Assembly (NCBI GenBank): GCA_003134995.1
Contig: PLDC01000014.1
Location: forward strand, 95,153-159,152
Source: Acidobacteriaceae bacterium
Lineage (GTDB): Bacteria > Acidobacteriota > Terriglobia > Terriglobales > Acidobacteriaceae
Reading direction: 5' to 3'
Length of the DNA: 64,000 nucleotides
In this document: one piece after another, positions 60,509-64,000 of the stretch
How positions within the stretch are numbered: position 1 is the stretch's first letter
Layout of the letters: each line of letters opens with the position of its first letter
Translations under genes and position numbers: made by a program
Notes under the pieces: generated by a model
Database searches by the model: none
Seen by the model: only the letters and a program-made list of their open reading frames with translations
What the model was told of the DNA's origin: nothing

Positions 60509-61441
60509 CTACTTCACTCCCTGCTTCCGGTTAATCTCCCGCGAAAATTCCGTGAAGAAATTCAGCAGCGTTCCCCATCCCACCTGCTCCAACGCAGCCT
60601 GCCCACCCTCGGCAAACACACTATGCGATCCCGGCTTCCAAGTCGTCGAAAGCATTCCTCCACCAAACGCTCCGCCGTACAAAGCCCACTGCGGCCGCAA
60701 ATGTTCCTCGCTGCGATCGTAAGTCACCAAGTTTCGGATGAACGCATGCCGCGTCCGTGGCCACAGCCCCTGGCACTTGCACTTGTCATAACGAACTTCG
60801 TATCCCAGCTTCGCGTTCCCCAGAGCCGCCACCGTGTTCGCCGTAACAAATTGTCCTTCCCGCGAAGCAAACCGCTTCCCATACCCTCCGAACCCACCGC
60901 CCCACTGCCACGGAGTTCCGCGCGCCTGATCGATCAACGCCCCAAACATCCTCTTCATGTAAGCTTCCGGCGTGGTCAGCGTCTGCTTCAGATAAATTTC
61001 TTTCCTTTGTTCAGCCGTCAGCGTAACCAGCTTCCGATTCGGACCCACATAAATTCCCGTAATCCACCCCGACTCCCAATCCCGCGCCTTAATCAACCCA
61101 GCAGTAGCCACGTCCTTCGTCGCTTCGGCGGCCTCCTTCGTCTTATCGGCCACAGCCTGCACCGGATTCGCAGTCTCGTCTTTCTTTTCCTTCTCAGCCC
61201 CCGGAGCATCCGGAAGCTGCTGCCCCGCCGACCCAGAACTCTGCGGAGGATTCTGCCCAGACCCCTGCCCCGGCTCATTCCCCTGCGCCAGACCCCGCCC
61301 GCAAGCCATCACTACCATCAAAAACACACAGCAGGCTCTACCCTGTGACCCCAGTGTCCTCTGTGTTAAAGCCTTTGACTTTGATCTAGCCATCATCAAG
61401 CGAGCCCCTATACCAACCGCTGTTGGATGCAACAGCGCCAC
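60509..61441 (-). CDS. Hypothetical secreted protein with repeat-derived N-terminus
   Basis: 310 aa as an open frame. The likely signal peptide is ACCVFLMVVMACGRGLAQG (about 37-55), then a Gln/Ser/Pro-rich linker. A folded part starts around 115: KARDWESGWITGIYVGPNRKLVTLTAEQRKEIYLKQTLTTPEAYMKRMFGALIDQARGTPWQWGGGFGGYGKRFASREGQFVTANTVAALGNAKLGYEVRYDKC. The stretch KSKALTQRTLGSQG before the signal peptide is translated from an A-family repeat (61338-61372), so the true start may be ATG 61393 or later. Conserved in Acidobacteria to my memory; function unknown. Confidence 0.65.
   Translation of the reverse strand: MALLHPTAVGIGARLMMARSKSKALTQRTLGSQGRACCVFLMVVMACGRGLAQGNEPGQGSGQNPPQSSGSAGQQLPDAPGAEKEKKDETANPVQAVADKTKEAAEATKDVATAGLIKARDWESGWITGIYVGPNRKLVTLTAEQRKEIYLKQTLTTPEAYMKRMFGALIDQARGTPWQWGGGFGGYGKRFASREGQFVTANTVAALGNAKLGYEVRYDKCKCQGLWPRTRHAFIRNLVTYDRSEEHLRPQWALYGGAFGGGMLSTTWKPGSHSVFAEGGQAALEQVGWGTLLNFFTEFSREINRKQGVK
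61338..61372. repeat. A-family repeat fragment inside a gene's 5' end
   Basis: TACCCTGTGACCCCAGTGTCC then TCTGTGTTAAAG; the same words occur intergenically at 62386-62425 (TACCCCGTGAACCCCTGTG). Confidence 0.7.
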
Positions 61442-61552
61442 AACTCAGTTGCAGCTTAAGTGTTCCTCGTCCCGACCAGGGCGATTGGGGAAAACGCAGA
61501 CCGGCCACGCTGAAAACCGAGAACTGAAAACCGAGAACTGAGAACTGTCTTC

Positions 61553-62254
61553 CTACCCGCGCTCAAAAGCGTGCTTCTTCTCCAACTCCTCCACCGCGCT
61601 CCGCATAGCACCCTCAAACTTTTCCGCCTGCGCCATCAGCGCATCCGTAGCCACCGCGAACTCCCCGTCCATCCGCACCAACCCATCCCCAGCGAGCTTA
61701 GCCGCAACGTCCACCAAATGCTCCGGAGTAGTCTCCAAATATTGCGCCTCAGTTGGATCCGCAACCCAAACCATTCCAGAAGCGGGTGCCCCGTCCTTCT
61801 CGCGTTCTTTGCGAGAGGGCGGGGAATTTGATTTCAGCCTGGTCTCCCAATAAACTTTTCGCAGCAAAAACTCCGCAATCACCTCATCCGTAGCTTTTCC
61901 AAATACCCACTTCTGCCTCTTGAAGTCGTAATGCCGGCTGGAAAACGACACAGGCTTCAACTTCCCCGACTTCACAAACTCAATCTGCTTCCGGTCCACT
62001 TCCTTGCGCAAAGCATTGATCACCGGAGCCTCCGCATCCTTCGGCTCGAGCGACGCCATCACCTCCCGCACCGTAGCCGACAAATTCACCGCCACCGGAG
62101 CATGCAACCCATCCGACCCCTCCAACCGAATATCTCCGTGCAACACCCAAAAATCCGCCCCGGAAGTGGATCGATGAAACGGCCACTCCAACTCGATCGT
62201 CAGCGGCAACCCGCCCAGTGTCACCCAAATCTTTTTCGCGTCACCCTGCGTCAT
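61553..62254 (-). CDS. Hypothetical protein with an in-frame hairpin repeat
   Basis: 233 aa, no family recognised. Residues 1-80 form beta strands (IWVTLGGLPLTIELEWPFHR ... FWVLHGDIRLEGSDGLHAPVAVNLSATVREVMASLEPKD). A basic middle follows (RKEVDRKQIEFVKSGKLKPVSFSSRHYDFKRQKWVFG), then a helical C-terminus. Between them SNSPPSRKEREKDGAPASG is translated from the C-family hairpin at 61784-61829. The frame stays open on both sides. No ribosome site is obvious. Confidence 0.6.
   Translation of the reverse strand: MTQGDAKKIWVTLGGLPLTIELEWPFHRSTSGADFWVLHGDIRLEGSDGLHAPVAVNLSATVREVMASLEPKDAEAPVINALRKEVDRKQIEFVKSGKLKPVSFSSRHYDFKRQKWVFGKATDEVIAEFLLRKVYWETRLKSNSPPSRKEREKDGAPASGMVWVADPTEAQYLETTPEHLVDVAAKLAGDGLVRMDGEFAVATDALMAQAEKFEGAMRSAVEELEKKHAFERG
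61784..61829 (-). repeat. C-family hairpin repeat (copy 2), inside a gene
   Basis: CCCCGTCCTTCTCGC (61789-61803) pairs with GCGAGAGGGCGGGG (61811-61824); flanks GGGTG and AATTT. Opposite orientation to copy 1. Confidence 0.78.
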
Positions 62255-62385
62255 GCGCTAACCCACCTTAATTGATAAAACTGAAATTCCCCTGTCATGC
62301 TGAGCGCAGTCGAAGCATCCCTACCCGTCTGCACAACCACAGGCTCCCATAGGAGTTCGCATTCCCGAAGCGCCGCCTGGCAAGC

Positions 62386-62430
62386 TTTACCCCGTGAACC
62401 CCTGTGTCCTCTGTGTTAAAGATTTTGATT
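62386..62430. repeat. A-family repeat fragment
   Basis: TACCCCGTGAACCCCTGTG then TCCTCTGTGTTAAAG, just downstream of the GbsR-type gene. A CTGTCATGCTGAGCGCAG repeat fragment lies nearby at about 62295-62320. Confidence 0.65.
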
Positions 62431-62442
62431 TGCGCGGAGAGG

Positions 62443-62961
62443 CTACTTCTTCCTAACCTTAGCCCCCATCCGCAACAATTTCCGCACCGTCCCAGTAGGC
62501 AGCCGCTTCATCTGATCATGCAACTCCGTCACCGCCTCAAAAAATCCGGCCATAGCCGCCAGCCGTTCCCGCGTAAACTCGGCCCCCGGCTCTTTAGGAT
62601 CCAACTCCTCCAAACACCGCCGCAACAACTCCCGCGTCGGATCGATCTCCCGCCGCTTCCTCTGCTCAATCACCAACCGGAACATCTCCCAAACATCTTT
62701 CATCGACTCATAATGTTCCCGCCGATCCCCTAACACATGCACCGCCCGCACAATCCCCCAGGTCTCCAGCTCCCGGATCGAAGTACTGACATTCGACCGC
62801 GCCACGCTCAACGTCTCCGCAATCTCCTCCGCCGGCAAAGCCCGCGGAGACAGATACAGCAACGCATGAATCTGCGCCACGGTCCGGTTAATCCCCCACC
62901 GCGTCCCCATCTCGCCCCAGTGCAAAATGTACTGCTTCTGCACCGCAGTCAAACCAGCCAT
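62443..62961 (-). CDS. GbsR/MarR-family transcriptional regulator
   Basis: 172 aa. YILHWGEMGTRWGINRTVAQIHALLYLSPRALPAEEIAETLSVARSNVSTSIRELETWGIVRAVHVLGDRREHYESMKDVWEMFRLVIEQRKRREIDP is the GbsR-type winged helix: the recognition helix is SVARSNVSTSIRELETWG and the wing GDRREHYE. The C-terminal helices are for dimerisation. GbsR proteins often control osmoprotectant or transport genes; no such neighbour is present. Confidence 0.9.
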   Translation of the reverse strand: MAGLTAVQKQYILHWGEMGTRWGINRTVAQIHALLYLSPRALPAEEIAETLSVARSNVSTSIRELETWGIVRAVHVLGDRREHYESMKDVWEMFRLVIEQRKRREIDPTRELLRRCLEELDPKEPGAEFTRERLAAMAGFFEAVTELHDQMKRLPTGTVRKLLRMGAKVRKK

Positions 62962-63062
62962 ATCAGTACTTTCAGTTCAATCAGAATCTACAGAAAACAA
63001 AGCCGCCAAGTCAACCATCGAGGACTCAGATCTGATTGTCACGGCGAAAAGAAAAGAGTCTT

Positions 63063-63100
63063 GTCATCCCGAACGAAGTGAGGGATCTTGGTCTCGCCGG
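63063..63100 (+). repeat. Dispersed GTCATCCCGAACGAAGTGAGGGATC repeat
   Basis: GTCATCCCGAACGAAGTGAG followed by GGATCTTGG, the best-preserved copy of this family in the window. Confidence 0.65.
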
Positions 63101-63149
63101 CGCCATCGTGCCGACTTTGACATTGGATAGCACTACAGCCGCCGAGGTC

Positions 63150-63296
63150 TCACTCGGTACCAGGTACTCGGGACTCGCTACTGCCTTTCCCAGGCTCAAC
63201 CACCTTCTTCTTAGGCACCTTCCGCTCAGCCTCAGCCCGCTTCCGCTCCTGATGCCGCCGATCATGAAATGATTGGTCCGCCAATTGTTTCTTCAT
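63150..63296 (-). CDS. Small basic, highly charged protein (48 aa)
   Basis: 48 aa: MKKQLADQSFHDRRHQERKR, then AEAERKVPKKKVVEP and a Ser/Gly tail. GGAGAG lies directly upstream of the ATG (63303-63298). It is divergent from the Lgt-like gene. Highly charged, probably helical, no domain recognised. The last ten residues run into low-complexity sequence. Confidence 0.5.
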   Translation of the reverse strand: MKKQLADQSFHDRRHQERKRAEAERKVPKKKVVEPGKGSSESRVPGTE

Positions 63297-63322
63297 CTCT
63301 CCAGCTTACACCGAACTCTAGC

Positions 63323-63328
63323 TATAAT
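63323..63328 (+). promoter_or_regulatory. -10 box before the Lgt-like gene
   Basis: TATAAT at 63323-63328; no clear -35. A transcript from here would begin close to the first codons of the Lgt-like frame. Confidence 0.4.
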
Positions 63329-63333
63329 TCCCC

Positions 63334-64000
63334 ATCCCACTCCAACTCCATCTCGCGACAACCTTCCCCGTCTATCTCCACTTCGGGCGCTTCGTCATCC
63401 ACCCGCATATCTTCTTCGAAACGCTCGCCTACGCAGTAGCCTTCCGCGTCTACCTCTCACTCCGCCGCCGCTTCGGAGATCCCCTCGCCACTCCCATCCG
63501 CTGGGCCGTGATCGCCGCCGCCATCGCCGGAGCCGCGCTCGGCTCCAAACTTCTCTTCTGGCTCGAAGACCCGCGTCTCACGCTCCAAAATCTCCGTAAT
63601 CCCGCCTACTTAATGGGAGGCAAAACCATAGTAGGCGCCCTGATCTTCGGACTAATCTCCGTCGAACTAATCAAGCGTTACATCGGCCTCCGCCAATCCA
63701 CCGGCGACCTCTACGCCATCCCCTTAGCTTTAGGCATAGCGATAGGCCGCATCGGCTGCTTCCTCACCGGACTCTCCGACAACACCTACGGCACCCCGAC
63801 AAATCTCCCCTGGGCCATCAACTTCGGCGACGGCATCCCGCGCCATCCCACCCAGCTCTACGAAATCGCATTCCTCCTACTCCTGATCCCAATCCTCTAT
63901 ATAGTTCTCAAGCAAAGCATCGGAGAGAAAAAGAATGGGGTGCCCCATTTCTCGCGTCCTTTGCGAGAAGTGGGGATTTCGCCAACGACCAACGACCAAC
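63334..64000 (+). CDS. lgt: Prolipoprotein diacylglyceryl transferase-like protein (partial)
   Basis: Runs off the window. In frame from just after a TAA at 63325-63327: LHFGRFVIHPHIFFETLAYAVAFRVYLSLRRRFG, then GAALGSKLLFWLED, MGGKTIVGALIFGLISVELIKRYIG, GDLYAIPLALGIAIGRIGCFLTGLSDNTYGTPTNLPWAINFGDGIPRHPTQLYEIAFLLLLIPIL. The GGKTIVGAL, GRIGCFLTG and HPTQLYE blocks are those of Lgt, a multi-pass enzyme that lipidates prolipoproteins. No ATG/GTG/TTG is seen near the expected start; ATC at 63334 is the only near-cognate codon I find. The visible C-terminus enters a C-family hairpin (GVPHFSRPLREVGIS). Confidence 0.75.
   Translation, partial: MPLQLHLATTFPVYLHFGRFVIHPHIFFETLAYAVAFRVYLSLRRRFGDPLATPIRWAVIAAAIAGAALGSKLLFWLEDPRLTLQNLRNPAYLMGGKTIVGALIFGLISVELIKRYIGLRQSTGDLYAIPLALGIAIGRIGCFLTGLSDNTYGTPTNLPWAINFGDGIPRHPTQLYEIAFLLLLIPILYIVLKQSIGEKKNGVPHFSRPLREVGISPTTNDQ
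63938..63979 (-). repeat. C-family hairpin repeat (copy 3)
   Basis: CCCCATTTCTCGC (63943-63955) and GCGAGAAGTGGGG (63963-63975); flanks GGGGTG and ATTTC. Same orientation as copy 2. It lies in the open frame of the Lgt-like gene. Confidence 0.8.

Overview
The window (about 58-60 % GC by eye) looks like a chromosomal segment of an Acidobacteriota bacterium, probably Terriglobia/Koribacter-like. This is inferred from protein content, not from a marker search: a tandem-domain ThyX, hopanoid HpnH, a DIP1984-family protein, an MXAN_5187-type protein, a Ser/Thr kinase with a C-terminal propeller, and many dispersed hairpin repeats. The classical replication-origin neighbourhood lies at 40-56 kb. 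gyrB, dnaN and dnaA run leftward; rpmH, rnpA, yidD, yidC and khpB run rightward. The strand switch at about 52 kb makes the dnaA flanks the best place for oriC.

Layout. 0.2-1.9 kb: rpoD. 2.0-6.6 kb: accessory block with a Fic protein and small partner, an orphan DUF433 protein, a decayed restriction-modification-like locus (XRE regulator, nuclease, broken methylase), an orphan HigA and a PD-(D/E)XK nuclease. 7.3-10.9 kb: NmrA-like reductase, a three-gene cluster ending in a DUF7689 gene with an in-frame stop, and small proteins. 11-21 kb: SDR reductase, FGE-like protein, recA, thyX-like, DUF2071, fabG, acetyltransferase, dienelactone hydrolase, XRE regulator, MXAN_5187-type protein, membrane protein. 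21-34 kb: PQQ-like propeller, DUF1801, purH, TPR protein, a DUF5678/aspartic-protease pair, dgt, OmpA-like protein, Ser/Thr kinase. 34-39 kb: an AT-richer island with a PD-(D/E)XK nuclease, an IS1595 transposase, a second DUF5678/protease pair and a DUF262-HNH-small protein operon. 39-44.7 kb: DUF4349, higBA, gyrB, a VapBC-like pair. 45-64 kb: hpnH, mscL, dnaN, dnaA, the rpmH-to-khpB operon, LprI-like protein, prolyl oligopeptidase, DinB, GbsR/MarR regulator and the start of an Lgt-like gene.

Three themes stand out. First, several accessory genes sit between direct repeats made of the end of the neighbouring gene: DUF1801 beside purH, a membrane protein beside the MXAN_5187-type gene, and higBA beside gyrB. 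This suggests additive capture by flanking homology. Second, the same accessory modules recur in this one window: DUF5678 plus retropepsin-like protease twice, the PD-(D/E)XK nuclease twice, HigA twice, and a lysine/arginine-rich small protein twice. The DUF5678/protease pair, with its stop-start overlap kept in both copies, is the best candidate for an undescribed two-gene system. Third, several families of hairpin repeats fill the intergenic DNA and have been absorbed in frame into coding ends (rnpA, purH, a GNAT gene, an Lgt-like gene and others).

Starts were chosen from ribosome binding sites, overlaps and family alignments by eye. Family names are recognition from memory, not search results.
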